Positions 54,342 to 62,727 of a DNA stretch of 64,000 nucleotides are shown piece by piece (within the stretch, counting starts at the first letter, position 1; every line of letters begins with the position of its first letter). The notes under the pieces are model-generated. The model had not been told where the DNA came from and did not search any database. It saw only the letters and a program-made list of their open reading frames with translations. The stretch is from JBCCGR01 sp039029195 (lineage in GTDB: Bacteria > Pseudomonadota > Alphaproteobacteria > Rhizobiales > Rhizobiaceae). Location: assembly GCA_039029195.1 (NCBI GenBank), contig JBCCGR010000004.1, positions 110,449-174,448 on the forward strand, in the 5' to 3' direction. The translations under genes were made by a program, and so were the position numbers.

Positions 54342-55364
54342 ATGCGGTTTAAAACCTTCGCAGCCTTTGTTGCACCCTCCTTTGTGCTGATGATGTTGTT
54401 CATCGCGGCACCTTTGGCCTCGGTTTTCTGGCAAAGTTTCCACGTCACTCAACCCGTTTTCAACGAGGTTGAGGTTGAAACCTGTACGCCTGGTTTTGGC
54501 ACAACCAATTGTTCCATCGAAAAGAAGGTGCAGTTGGTGCTTGACGATAATGGCGACCCGGTTACGAAGACCGAGTTTGTCGGCCTGCAATCCTACCGGA
54601 ATGTTCTGGAACTTGACCGCCTTGGCGAAGCCATTGGCAATGCCAGCTGGGCGCAGGTCATGACCATTGATTTCTGGAAAGCGCTGCGCTTCACCCTGAT
54701 GTTCACCTTGGTGACATTGCCTCTGGTTCTGGGCGTGGGGTTAGCCATTGCGCTGGCGGTGAACAATTCGCTTTCGACCATTCGCGGGCCGGTGATCTTC
54801 ATCTCGCTTCTTCCATTTGTTATCACGCCGGTGATTGGTGCCTTGGCAATTCGCTGGCTGTTCATCGGCAACGGCATTTTGACGGTTGGCATCGAGACCA
54901 TGCTTGGTCGCGACATATCCATGTTCGCGCAAGGATGGACCATCGAATTGATGATGTACTTCTATCGGGTCTGGCATGTGGCACCGTTTGCTTTTGTGGT
55001 GTTCTATGCCGGTCTTCAAACGGTCAATCAGGATGCCCTTGAAAGCGCTGTCATCGATGGCGCGAGCCGCTGGCAGCGCCTGCGTTTTGTCATCATCCCG
55101 CATCTGATGCCGCTAATCCTGTTTTTGTCGCTGATCCATTTGATGGATGCCTATCGGGTGTTTGAGGAAATCGTGGGTTTCTCGTCCCAGGCCTATGTGA
55201 TTTCGCTGCAGTGGCTCACATACGAATTCCTGATCCCGTCTGAGAGTGGCACGCGCGCAATCAGCCGCGCCTCGGCGTCCGCCATGCTGACCATGATCGG
55301 GATTGTCATACTATTGGTCGTTCCCCTGCGCCGCTTCTGGCGCGACCGGCATGCGAGGCACTGA
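54342..55364 (+). CDS. ABC transporter permease (MalF-like)
   Basis: A 340-residue membrane protein with about six to seven helices and the cytoplasmic EAA loop ALESAVIDGASRWQRLRFVI that binds the ATPase. An inserted loop after the first helix (about residues 36-95, with two cysteines and an acidic stretch) makes it longer than the usual 290-310 residues. It starts 60 bases after the binding-protein gene and works with the second permease. Confidence 0.85.
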   Translation: MRFKTFAAFVAPSFVLMMLFIAAPLASVFWQSFHVTQPVFNEVEVETCTPGFGTTNCSIEKKVQLVLDDNGDPVTKTEFVGLQSYRNVLELDRLGEAIGNASWAQVMTIDFWKALRFTLMFTLVTLPLVLGVGLAIALAVNNSLSTIRGPVIFISLLPFVITPVIGALAIRWLFIGNGILTVGIETMLGRDISMFAQGWTIELMMYFYRVWHVAPFAFVVFYAGLQTVNQDALESAVIDGASRWQRLRFVIIPHLMPLILFLSLIHLMDAYRVFEEIVGFSSQAYVISLQWLTYEFLIPSESGTRAISRASASAMLTMIGIVILLVVPLRRFWRDRHARH

Positions 55365-55366
55365 TT

Positions 55367-56518
55367 ATGGCCGCTGTTCAACGTCAACCTGCCATGCTGC
55401 GGGCACTTTCGTCGGGGTTCCTGACGTTCTGGTGCATCATTGCGTTCTTCCCGATTTTCTGGATCACAGTGATGAGCGTGAAAAACCCGCTCGATGCGCT
55501 GGCAAAGAGCCCTGTGCAGGTGTTCTTCGGTCCCCGCACGCTGGCTCAGGGCGATGGCCTTTCGATCATCGATATTGTGCTTGGCCTTATTACAATTGGC
55601 CTGCTGATCTATATTGGCCGCGTGCGCCTTGCGGGTTGGGTGAAACAGTACGGGCTGCCAAATGCGCCACGTATCAGCTGGGTTCTGGCGGTCATCCTGT
55701 TCTGTATCGCCACAATCACTGTGTTGTTCGGAATCCTGCCGCTCCTTTCCAGCATTTTGAACAGCATTGGCGGGCCACTGGGAACAAACATTGTCGGCCT
55801 GACCACCGAACACTATGAGGCAGTCTGGTTCGAGCGAGGCTTTACTCGCAATTTCACGAACTCACTGATTGTGACCGCAGGTGTTGTCACCGTATCACTG
55901 ACGATTGGAACGCTCGCAGGGTACGCGCTGGCGCGCTCCGGTGGCGAAATCGCCTTCTGGCTGCTGGTTGCGGCTTTGATTTTCCGCGCGCTGCCCCACT
56001 CTGTTCTGGTGGCCGGTTATCTTCCTGTCTTCATCAAATCCGCCGATATCCTGCGACCCATACTGGGGGAAGCAGCGCCTACGCTTTACGGCCAGCCCTG
56101 GGCTGTGATCATTGTTCTGGTAGCGATCAACCAGCCCTTCACGATCTGGCTGCTGCGCAGTTTCTTCCAGAACATTCCGGAGGAATTGGACGAGGCCGCA
56201 AAGGTTGACGGCTGCACGCACTTCCAGGCATTCCGTCTGGTCATCATTCCCGTCATGTGGCCCGGGGTGATTACAGCGGGGCTGTTCAGCTTCCTGCTTG
56301 CCTACAACGACTTTCTGGTGACGTCGTTGCTGCTTGATGGGCAGAATATGACGATGGTTCCAGCAATCGCGAATATGTTCAACCGCGAAACCAACGCGTC
56401 AGACGAAGTTCAGGCGATTGCGGCGGCGGTGTCCATCACCGCTCCGTTGTTCCTTCTGGTCGTGCTGTTCCAGCGTCAGTTGGTGAGCGGTCTGACCGCA
56501 GGCGCGGTCAAGGGTTGA
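55367..56518 (+). CDS. ABC transporter permease (MalG-like) with extra helices
   Basis: A 383-residue permease, about 100 residues longer than usual. The extra part lies between the first helix and the core (about residues 62-135) and contains two additional hydrophobic helices. The core ends with the EAA loop ELDEAAKVDGCTHFQAFRLV and the TAGLFSFLLAYNDFLV helix. It begins 2 bases after the first permease gene. The addition resembles the extra segment seen in some MalF-type proteins but is in the MalG-type partner. Confidence 0.83.
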   Translation: MAAVQRQPAMLRALSSGFLTFWCIIAFFPIFWITVMSVKNPLDALAKSPVQVFFGPRTLAQGDGLSIIDIVLGLITIGLLIYIGRVRLAGWVKQYGLPNAPRISWVLAVILFCIATITVLFGILPLLSSILNSIGGPLGTNIVGLTTEHYEAVWFERGFTRNFTNSLIVTAGVVTVSLTIGTLAGYALARSGGEIAFWLLVAALIFRALPHSVLVAGYLPVFIKSADILRPILGEAAPTLYGQPWAVIIVLVAINQPFTIWLLRSFFQNIPEELDEAAKVDGCTHFQAFRLVIIPVMWPGVITAGLFSFLLAYNDFLVTSLLLDGQNMTMVPAIANMFNRETNASDEVQAIAAAVSITAPLFLLVVLFQRQLVSGLTAGAVKG

Positions 56519-56543
56519 TCCGGTGGTTTTGGGCGTCAACAAT

Positions 56544-57554
56544 TCAGGACGAATGACTGCCGAGCGTGGTGGTGCGCTCCAGAATGTCGACGCCCAGACC
56601 TTTCCAGAAATGCAGCAGATCGATGAAAATCCAGTTTTCGACGAGCTTGTCGTCGGAACGTCGGTACATGTCGATGACCCGCATTTCCCCGCGTTGTTCG
56701 GAGGCGGGCATGCCCATAAATCCGCCGACATGTTTGGCGGTGAAATTCGGCCAGCCAAAGAAGCCGCCAAAATGGCCCTCTGCAACTCGGCATATATGAC
56801 CCGTTCGCGATCGCTCTTCGAAGGCTGCGCGAAACGGTCCGGCGTGCTGTCTGGCATAGCGCTTAATCGTATAGGTCGCCCCGATGCCGGCCGGACCCCA
56901 CCAGATCATGTCGTCATGCCAGGTGCGGGCGAGTTCTTCCTCCAAAGGCAGACCCAGTTGCCATGTCCCCAGATCGGCGATCATGGCGTTGATGGCGGCA
57001 AGCGTGGCGTCTCCTTCGCTCGCCGGCTGAGGATCAAACAGCAGACCGTCGTGGGTCACCGGGCCCGGCTGCACCAGATGGGCTGCCGTCTGAGGCGGGA
57101 AAGGCTGAAGACCGGCCTGCATCATCAGGTGCGGAATATCGAAATACATCGCGGTTTCGGCAATGCGCCCATCTTCAATCCGGTTGAACTCGCAATAGCG
57201 CAGAAAAACCATCTTGCCGGTGGGCCGAATTCCAAGCCACGATTCGTCGAAAAGACCCATAAGATGGCCCATGGAAACAACCCAGACCGACTGAAATCCG
57301 TCGATCTCGTTGCGACCGGCCATGAAAATGTCCATGCGCCGTTGGAGACGGCTCAGCGATTGGCGAAGCGGTTGCCAGAAATGACTTGCAACCGCGTTGG
57401 CGTCTTTCAGTTCATTGAACGGGTGGAAGCCGCGCCAGTGATAGGTTGGTGTCGTCGCCTGCGAAAGAACATCGCCGATCTGATCGGCATCGGCGCGGTC
57501 CAGCGCCTCGTAATATCGCAGAATGATCTGTTTTTCGGATTGAAAATTGGACAT
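56544..57554 (-). CDS. Double SnoaL/NTF2-like protein, paralogue A
   Basis: A 336-residue protein of two cone-shaped SnoaL-type domains (about residues 5-160 and 175-330). The second domain contains IWWGPAGIGATYTI and the closing ENWIFIDLLHFWKGLGVDIL, which are matched by two neighbouring genes on the other strand. SnoaL proteins catalyse ring closure or opening, hydrations and decarboxylations of small cyclic compounds. It is antisense to the transporter genes, ends 26 bases from the permease stop and is divergent from the ATPase gene. Function unknown. Confidence 0.8.
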   Translation of the reverse strand: MSNFQSEKQIILRYYEALDRADADQIGDVLSQATTPTYHWRGFHPFNELKDANAVASHFWQPLRQSLSRLQRRMDIFMAGRNEIDGFQSVWVVSMGHLMGLFDESWLGIRPTGKMVFLRYCEFNRIEDGRIAETAMYFDIPHLMMQAGLQPFPPQTAAHLVQPGPVTHDGLLFDPQPASEGDATLAAINAMIADLGTWQLGLPLEEELARTWHDDMIWWGPAGIGATYTIKRYARQHAGPFRAAFEERSRTGHICRVAEGHFGGFFGWPNFTAKHVGGFMGMPASEQRGEMRVIDMYRRSDDKLVENWIFIDLLHFWKGLGVDILERTTTLGSHSS

Positions 57555-57578
57555 GGGTCTGTTGTAGCGGAAAGCGCT

Positions 57579-57592
57579 TGCATACGTTTGCA
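57579..57592. promoter_or_regulatory. LacI-type operator-like palindrome
   Basis: TGCATACGTTTGCA is a palindrome around a central CG with six of seven base pairs matching. It lies between the divergent SnoaL-like gene and the ATPase gene, where a repressor could control both. LacI-family sites commonly have this form, but no LacI gene is in the window. Confidence 0.4.
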
Positions 57593-57681
57593 GCGATCCA
57601 TTGCCAAATTGTTTTCGCTGCGTCTAGGGTTCTTGCCAGCTCATTTTAACAGCTGCGCTTTTTGTGGTGAGAGGAAGCTTC

Positions 57682-58731
57682 ATGGCTGAGATACAGCTAC
57701 GCAACATTTCAAAACGTTGGGGCAGTTTTGTCGGGGTCGACAATTTTGATCTGACGATTGCTGATCGCGAGTTTCTCGTGCTTCTCGGCCCGTCGGGCTG
57801 CGGAAAAACCACGACCATGCGAATGGTTGCCGGCCTGGAAGACCCTTCAGAGGGTGAAATTCTGATCGATGGCAATCGCGTCAATGATTTGGAGCCTAAG
57901 GATCGCGACGTGGCGATGGTGTTCCAATCCTACGCGCTCTATCCGAACATGAATGTGTATGAGAACATTCGCTTTCCTATGAAAGTGCGTGGTGTGGACC
58001 CGGCCGTGCACGATGAAAAAGTGCGGCGGGCTTCGGCCATGGTGGAACTGGATGAGTTCCTGCATCGCAAACCGGCGGAACTCTCCGGTGGTCAGCGGCA
58101 ACGCGTGGCACTTGCCCGCGCCATTGTGCGCGAACCCAACGTATTCCTGATGGACGAGCCGCTGTCGAATCTTGACGCCAAGCTTCGCGTTTCGACCCGT
58201 GCCCAGATCAAAAATCTGTCACATGAGCTGGCAGTCACGACCATTTACGTGACCCACGACCAGATCGAAGCGATGACTTTGGCAGATCGTGTGGTGGTTA
58301 TGGAAAAGGGTGTTGTGCAGCAGGTGGGCAGCCCGACGGAAATTTATGACCGTCCTGCCAATGCGTTTGTGGCGGCCTTCATCGGCAACCCGGCTATGAA
58401 CCTAATGAAAGGCAACATCTCCGGTGGAACCTTTACGGCGGAGAATGTTTCTATTCCCGGCCTGTCAATTGGCGAAGGTTCCCACACGCTGGGCTTCCGA
58501 GCGGAAGACGCCAGCGTGGTGGATGGAGACGGCGAGATCAATGCACCAATCTACACGCTGGAATTGCTGGGCGATGCCACCATGGTCACCGTGCGCATTG
58601 GTGGTGCTCTTGTGAGCGTGCGGGCGGATAAAAATTTCCGCGCCGAGATCGGTGAAACGGTTTCAATTCGCGTTCCCACCGATATTTGCCATCTGTTTGA
58701 TGGCAAGACCGGTGCCCGTATGGACGACTGA
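57682..58731 (+). CDS. ABC transporter ATP-binding protein (MalK/UgpC type)
   Basis: A 349-residue ATPase. Walker A GPSGCGKTT (about 37-45), signature LSGGQRQRVALARA, Walker B VFLMDEPLSNLD and the switch histidine in THDQIEAMT are all present, and the C-terminal 110 residues form the TOBE regulatory domain of sugar-type importers. ATG 57682 has AGAGGAAG upstream. It powers the importer encoded by the three genes at 53082-56518, although it is separated from them by a divergent SnoaL-like gene. Confidence 0.9.
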   Translation: MAEIQLRNISKRWGSFVGVDNFDLTIADREFLVLLGPSGCGKTTTMRMVAGLEDPSEGEILIDGNRVNDLEPKDRDVAMVFQSYALYPNMNVYENIRFPMKVRGVDPAVHDEKVRRASAMVELDEFLHRKPAELSGGQRQRVALARAIVREPNVFLMDEPLSNLDAKLRVSTRAQIKNLSHELAVTTIYVTHDQIEAMTLADRVVVMEKGVVQQVGSPTEIYDRPANAFVAAFIGNPAMNLMKGNISGGTFTAENVSIPGLSIGEGSHTLGFRAEDASVVDGDGEINAPIYTLELLGDATMVTVRIGGALVSVRADKNFRAEIGETVSIRVPTDICHLFDGKTGARMDD

Positions 58732-58823
58732 ATTGCCGCTGCCACACAGCAGCGCAAAAAAACACTTTTATCGAAAGCGTACGTCGGCATTCCGCTGCGC
58801 GACTACTCTATGGAGAATGGATC

Positions 58824-59357
58824 ATGCAGGGATCACGCCCTGAACAGGCGGTGCTGAGCCGCGATACAGACATGTCGAAAACCGAGGAAACCCGCAATGT
58901 AATTGAGGGGATGGTTGACGGTCTCAACGATCATCGCATCGATGATATTGGCCAGTTCTTTGCCGAGAGCTTCCGCTGGCTGGGAAACCAGGGCTGCGGA
59001 ACAAAGATCGGCCTTCAGGCTTTTCAGGACAATTGGCAGCGACCGTTTCAAGCGGCGTTTTCCGACAAGGTGTGCGTGGATGAGGCCCGGCTCTATATGG
59101 GCGAGTGGGCGGCCGCTTTTGGCCGACAGGACGCGACCCATTCGGGCACGTTTATGGGAATTGAACCAACCGGCAAGCGCGTGGAGATCCGTTACATGGA
59201 TTTCTGGAAGGTGGAAGAGGGCAAGATCTCGGACAATTGGGTGATGGTCGATTTCCCCCACGTGCTGGCACAGCTTGGCGTCGACGTCTTCAATGGCGAG
59301 GGCTGGGAAGCATTTGATCGAGGCGAAAAGGTTCCGCCCAAACCCGCCGCTTCCTGA
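58824..59357 (+). CDS. Single-domain SnoaL/NTF2-like protein, paralogue B
   Basis: A 177-residue protein corresponding to the second domain of the 336- and 350-residue neighbours: SFRWLGNQGCGTKIGLQAFQ, FMGIEPTGKRVEIRYMDFWK and DNWVMVDFPHVLAQLGVDVF. GGAG lies eight bases before ATG 58824; an internal ATG at 58872 would remove 16 residues. Follows the ATPase gene after 92 bases and is overlapped closely by the next gene. A role in processing the imported substrate is likely. Confidence 0.8.
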   Translation: MQGSRPEQAVLSRDTDMSKTEETRNVIEGMVDGLNDHRIDDIGQFFAESFRWLGNQGCGTKIGLQAFQDNWQRPFQAAFSDKVCVDEARLYMGEWAAAFGRQDATHSGTFMGIEPTGKRVEIRYMDFWKVEEGKISDNWVMVDFPHVLAQLGVDVFNGEGWEAFDRGEKVPPKPAAS

Positions 59358-59361
59358 TCAA

Positions 59362-60414
59362 ATGAGCTGTCTGCACACGGAGCACAAGCGGCTGATTGAG
59401 CCGTTGCGAAGGGTCATGCGCGACTTCGAGGAAGCGTCCGTCAAATCCGCACTTGATGCGCTGATTGCGCCTGATGCGGTTGTCCATATGCCCTGGCCGT
59501 TTGGCACGCTGTCGGGACCGCAGGCGCTCTATGAAACCTGTTATGCGCCATTGCTCCAGGCGATGCCGGATCTGGAGCGGCGGGATTGGATTGTCATCGG
59601 TGGTGACACCGAGCGTGGCGACAACTGGATTGGCTGTGGCGGCCACTATGTGGGCACGTTCGTTGCGCCGTTTCTCGACATCCCACCCACCGGTCATCTG
59701 ACCCATATGCGGTTTCACGAATTCTATCGCTTCGAAGATTGTCAGGTGGTCGAAATCCAAACCCTTTGGGATCTGCCTGAAGTGCTGATGCAGGCCAATG
59801 CCTGGCCGATGGCACCTTCTCTGGGTCGCGAGTTTTGTGTGCCCGCACCAGCCACACAGGACGGCATGTCGATGGAGTCGCGCGACAAGCCGCTTTCCGA
59901 CATCTGCTGTGCCCATATTGTCGACATGCTCACCCATATGAAGCGGCACCCGGCAGAAGGCGGGCCCGAGGTGATGGAAATGCCGCGTTTCTGGCACCCG
60001 CGCATGAACTGGTATGGCCCGGCGGGGATTGGAACGGGACGGGGGATTGCCGGATTTCGGAATTGGCATCAGATCCCGTTTCTCAACGCCATGCCCGACC
60101 GCGGGCAATATGTGGATGAAATCACCTATCATTTTTTTGCCGACGGAAACTATGCGGCGGTCACCGGCTGGCCGAACATGATCCAGACCTTGAGTGATGA
60201 TGGCTGGATGGGCATTGCTCCTGTGGACAAGAAAATCACTATGCGGTCGCTTGATTTCTGGCGTCTGGAAGACGGTCTGATCCGCGAAAACTGGGTGATG
60301 GTCGATCTCCTTGATGTGTACCAGCAGCTGGGTGTCGATGTGTTCGCGCGCTTGCGCGAATTCAACAAAGTGCGCGTGCCAGGCTCAATTCCGTTTCCTG
60401 TTGGAGATGTGTGA
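59362..60414 (+). CDS. Double SnoaL/NTF2-like protein, paralogue C
   Basis: A 350-residue protein of two SnoaL-type domains. FWHPRMNWYGPAGIGTGRGI and ENWVMVDLLDVYQQLGVDVF correspond to the same regions of paralogue A at 56544-57554. The ATG at 59362 comes 4 bases after the stop of paralogue B, so the two are coupled. The ORF is open upstream to 59275, but that would overlap paralogue B by 83 bases. No catalytic residue can be assigned with certainty; the aspartates, tryptophans and histidines of the cavity are candidates. Confidence 0.8.
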   Translation: MSCLHTEHKRLIEPLRRVMRDFEEASVKSALDALIAPDAVVHMPWPFGTLSGPQALYETCYAPLLQAMPDLERRDWIVIGGDTERGDNWIGCGGHYVGTFVAPFLDIPPTGHLTHMRFHEFYRFEDCQVVEIQTLWDLPEVLMQANAWPMAPSLGREFCVPAPATQDGMSMESRDKPLSDICCAHIVDMLTHMKRHPAEGGPEVMEMPRFWHPRMNWYGPAGIGTGRGIAGFRNWHQIPFLNAMPDRGQYVDEITYHFFADGNYAAVTGWPNMIQTLSDDGWMGIAPVDKKITMRSLDFWRLEDGLIRENWVMVDLLDVYQQLGVDVFARLREFNKVRVPGSIPFPVGDV

Positions 60415-60615
60415 GAGACACACCCGCTTGCCTTGAGTGTTCGAGACGTTTAAGGCAGTCGCACGTCCCGCACAGGCGTGGGACGATGGAGTTTTTATGT
60501 CATTGATTGCGGTGCGCCGCTGAGGCCCAACATGGTTGGGCCGAATTGAACTAACGGACTTCCGAGCGCGATGCCGGAAGCCTGTTCGGCTGACATAAAC
60601 TCAAGAGACAATCAA

Positions 60616-60873
60616 TTGAATATCTCAAAACACGAGCAGCGTGTTTTGCACGTCCTCGCGCAGGGTGGTTCCATCCACTTTGAGCGCATGACGAATGGCA
60701 AAATACAGACTGTTCGCTGCTTCACCCGTGATGGTCACGTTCTGACAGACTGTGATCTCAAACTTTTCGAACGGCTGAAGAAGCGAAAACTCATCAAATC
60801 GGTGAGCGGCAAACCCTACCGGGCAACCCGGTTGGGGCTGAACACCGTCAACGCGCAACACAACAACCGCTGA
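60616..60873 (+). CDS. yjhX: YjhX family protein (UPF0386, toxin-like)
   Basis: An 85-residue protein from TTG 60616, exactly the length of Escherichia coli YjhX. NISKHEQRVLHVLAQGG, CFTRDGHVLTDCDL and KKRKLIKSVSGKPYR match the family, a winged-helix-like domain; E. coli YjhX is reported as the toxin of the YjhX/YjhQ pair, and YjhQ is a GNAT acetyltransferase. A GNAT gene follows here 108 bases later, which supports a comparable pair. A start at 60571 is open but adds residues unlike the family. Confidence 0.82.
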   Translation: MNISKHEQRVLHVLAQGGSIHFERMTNGKIQTVRCFTRDGHVLTDCDLKLFERLKKRKLIKSVSGKPYRATRLGLNTVNAQHNNR

Positions 60874-60981
60874 GGCGATTTCCTCGGACCAGACCGTCAG
60901 AGGAACCAGAACTGCATCAACCAAAGAGACAAGCGTGTCGTTGTTTCAATGAAACCGAGGCACGTTCAGGAGACAAGAACG

Positions 60982-61446
60982 GTGACAAAACCAAATATCA
61001 AACAAACAACAATGGAACATCTTTCAGCACTTCAAAAAGTGCTCGACGAGACGGAACTGTTTCCCAGCGAATTGCTTCATGCCATGTTTTTAGATACAGG
61101 CTCCCCGGACAGTCAGGCCCTCTGGCTGACCGGGGAACTTGAAGGAAGCCCAGTGGGCTTTTGCTATGCCATTCCTGAAGACATGGCGGATGGCACCTGG
61201 AACATGCTCGCACTTGCGGTTCTTCCCAAGGTGCAGGGACAGGGCCTGGGCTCCGCGTTGGTGGCTGCCGCGGAAGACCACTTGAGAAACGAAAACCAGC
61301 GACTGCTGATCGTGGACACATCCGGCACTGAAGATTTCAAACGCACCAGGGCCTTTTACACGCAGAATGGATACGAGGAGGAAGCCCGTATTCGTGACTT
61401 CTGGGCCGCGGGAGACGACAAGGTGACCTTTCGCAAGTCACTTTAG
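60982..61446 (+). CDS. GNAT acetyltransferase (YjhQ-like partner of YjhX)
   Basis: A 154-residue GNAT with a GTG start at 60982, preceded by CAGGAGAC at 8 bases. ALAVLPKVQGQGLGSALVAA is the acetyl-CoA binding loop, and NGYEEEARIRDFW is the usual closing strand. In E. coli the YjhQ GNAT neutralises YjhX, and the order here is the same. An ordinary acetyltransferase unrelated to toxicity is possible. Confidence 0.8.
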   Translation: MTKPNIKQTTMEHLSALQKVLDETELFPSELLHAMFLDTGSPDSQALWLTGELEGSPVGFCYAIPEDMADGTWNMLALAVLPKVQGQGLGSALVAAAEDHLRNENQRLLIVDTSGTEDFKRTRAFYTQNGYEEEARIRDFWAAGDDKVTFRKSL

Positions 61447-61514
61447 GCTTGTGAGAGTAACACTTCCATTGATTGGCAGATTGAGTTTGAGCAAACTTGA
61501 TCAACCAGCAACGC

Positions 61515-61540
61515 GGGCTCCCAAGCCAACTTGGGAGCCC
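61515..61540. terminator. Hairpin between the acetyltransferase and IclR genes
   Basis: GGGCTCCCAAG (61515-61525) pairs perfectly with CTTGGGAGCCC (61530-61540) around the loop CCAA. It lies between two convergent genes and likely ends one or both transcripts, although the T tract is short. A second, weaker stem GGCCTGA / TCAGGCC is at 61591-61597 and 61605-61611. I see no other gene in 61447-61669. Confidence 0.65.
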
Positions 61541-61669
61541 CTCAGGTTTCGTCAATCCCGGGCTGAGGTCAGGGAGCGTGCGTCGTCGTAGGCCTGATCT
61601 GGCGTCAGGCCGTCACCACGATCTGTGTCAACCGAGTTCCGTTTCATGAAATTGGTGCACTAAGCCCGC

Positions 61670-62437
61670 CTACACAATGTCGTCGACGTGCATAGACTGC
61701 AGCCGCTCAGCGACGTTTTTCATCTCGCGCAAGATACTGTTTCGATTGGCATTTGCGCCGCGGAAAAATGTTACCCCAACTGTTGCACGTACACGCTCGG
61801 CCACCACAATCGGCATTGCGAGCGTGGTTGTGTGGGGATCAATTTCGTGTGCCCGCTCCGCATATCCGAGCGCCTTAATGTTGGCCAGGATTCCCTGCAT
61901 TCGCTCTTCGAGTTCGTCGGGTGGCAACGTCGTTATTTCCTGTTTATGCAGCTGCCAATAGAGATTGCGACGCTCTTCTCTTGAACAAAAAGCCAGGTAG
62001 GCTCTGCCATGGGCTCGCACGAGCAATTCGAGCCTCTTTTGAAGCGTCGAATGGGTGTGCGCCAGCGGGCTATTGGGAATTGTGCTGATCCGAACCACCA
62101 TTGCGGTGCCATCCAAAGTGGCAAGTGCGGCGGGCCAGCGGATCGTTTCTGTGAGTTCCAGCAATGCGTCTTTTGCGTTCTCGATGAACAGGGGCAAGCC
62201 GTGATATCCAGCGCTCAATTCAAGGATCTTCTCGGTCAGCGTGTAGCCTACGCGTCGCCCGTGACACTGCACATAGCCAAGGCTCACAAGCGTTTCCAGA
62301 ACTCGAACGACGGTTGCAGGAGGAAGTTCGGTTTTCTCCTGTAAATCCCTGACCCGGGAAATGTTTTGGGAGTTCATTGCTCGCAATATGTCAAACGTAC
62401 GTTCTGCTGAGCGAATGTTTGCAAAGGAAGGCAACAA
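61670..62437 (-). CDS. IclR-family transcription regulator
   Basis: A 255-residue regulator. The N-terminal winged helix-turn-helix (ANIRSAERTFDILRAM, then LPPATVVRVLETLVSLGYV) is followed by the IclR effector-binding domain (LVRAHGRAYLAFCS, TTLAMPIVV). The start codon is TTG at 62437 or 62434, behind a GAGGAG site. IclR proteins often control aromatic catabolism. It is divergent from the demethylase gene, and a palindrome lies in the 290 bases between them, so regulation of that gene is likely. Confidence 0.88.
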   Translation of the reverse strand: MLPSFANIRSAERTFDILRAMNSQNISRVRDLQEKTELPPATVVRVLETLVSLGYVQCHGRRVGYTLTEKILELSAGYHGLPLFIENAKDALLELTETIRWPAALATLDGTAMVVRISTIPNSPLAHTHSTLQKRLELLVRAHGRAYLAFCSREERRNLYWQLHKQEITTLPPDELEERMQGILANIKALGYAERAHEIDPHTTTLAMPIVVAERVRATVGVTFFRGANANRNSILREMKNVAERLQSMHVDDIV

Positions 62438-62578
62438 CTACTCCTCGGCTATGGTTGCTGTTGCGGTCGCAAACACGAACCCTGTCTCATTCGACGACAA
62501 TGCGCGCGTATGCGTCGGTTCAGCCATTGTGGGCTTGCTTGGAGCGCCAATCAATTCAGTTGTACTTGGCTGCCTCAA

Positions 62579-62597
62579 TATTTCAATAGATGAAATA
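62579..62597. promoter_or_regulatory. Palindrome between iclR-type gene and demethylase gene
   Basis: TATTTCA (62579-62585) and TGAAATA (62591-62597) form a perfect 7-bp inverted repeat with a five-base spacer, about 130 bases before the demethylase start. It is a good candidate operator for the neighbouring IclR regulator, or for an activator. The rest of 62438-62727 shows no gene. Confidence 0.5.
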
Positions 62598-62727
62598 AAA
62601 CTCACTTAGTCTGGTTTGCAGCGTCTCGGCCATGATAGCTCGGCGTATCCAGTCCGAAGCACCTGAATGACGCGGGATGAGTTTATCGGATGGATTTGGA
62701 ACACCAATCCCCAACGGAGAAACAACA

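Noticed and set aside
61552..61647. A 31-codon ORF on the minus strand between the GNAT and IclR genes
   Set aside because: It has an ATG and a stop but no ribosome site and no recognised family, so chance is the simpler explanation.
62361..62609. Plus-strand ORF of 82 codons overlapping the start of the IclR gene
   Set aside because: It runs antisense through the conserved DNA-binding domain of IclR and covers the operator-like palindrome; it is a shadow frame.
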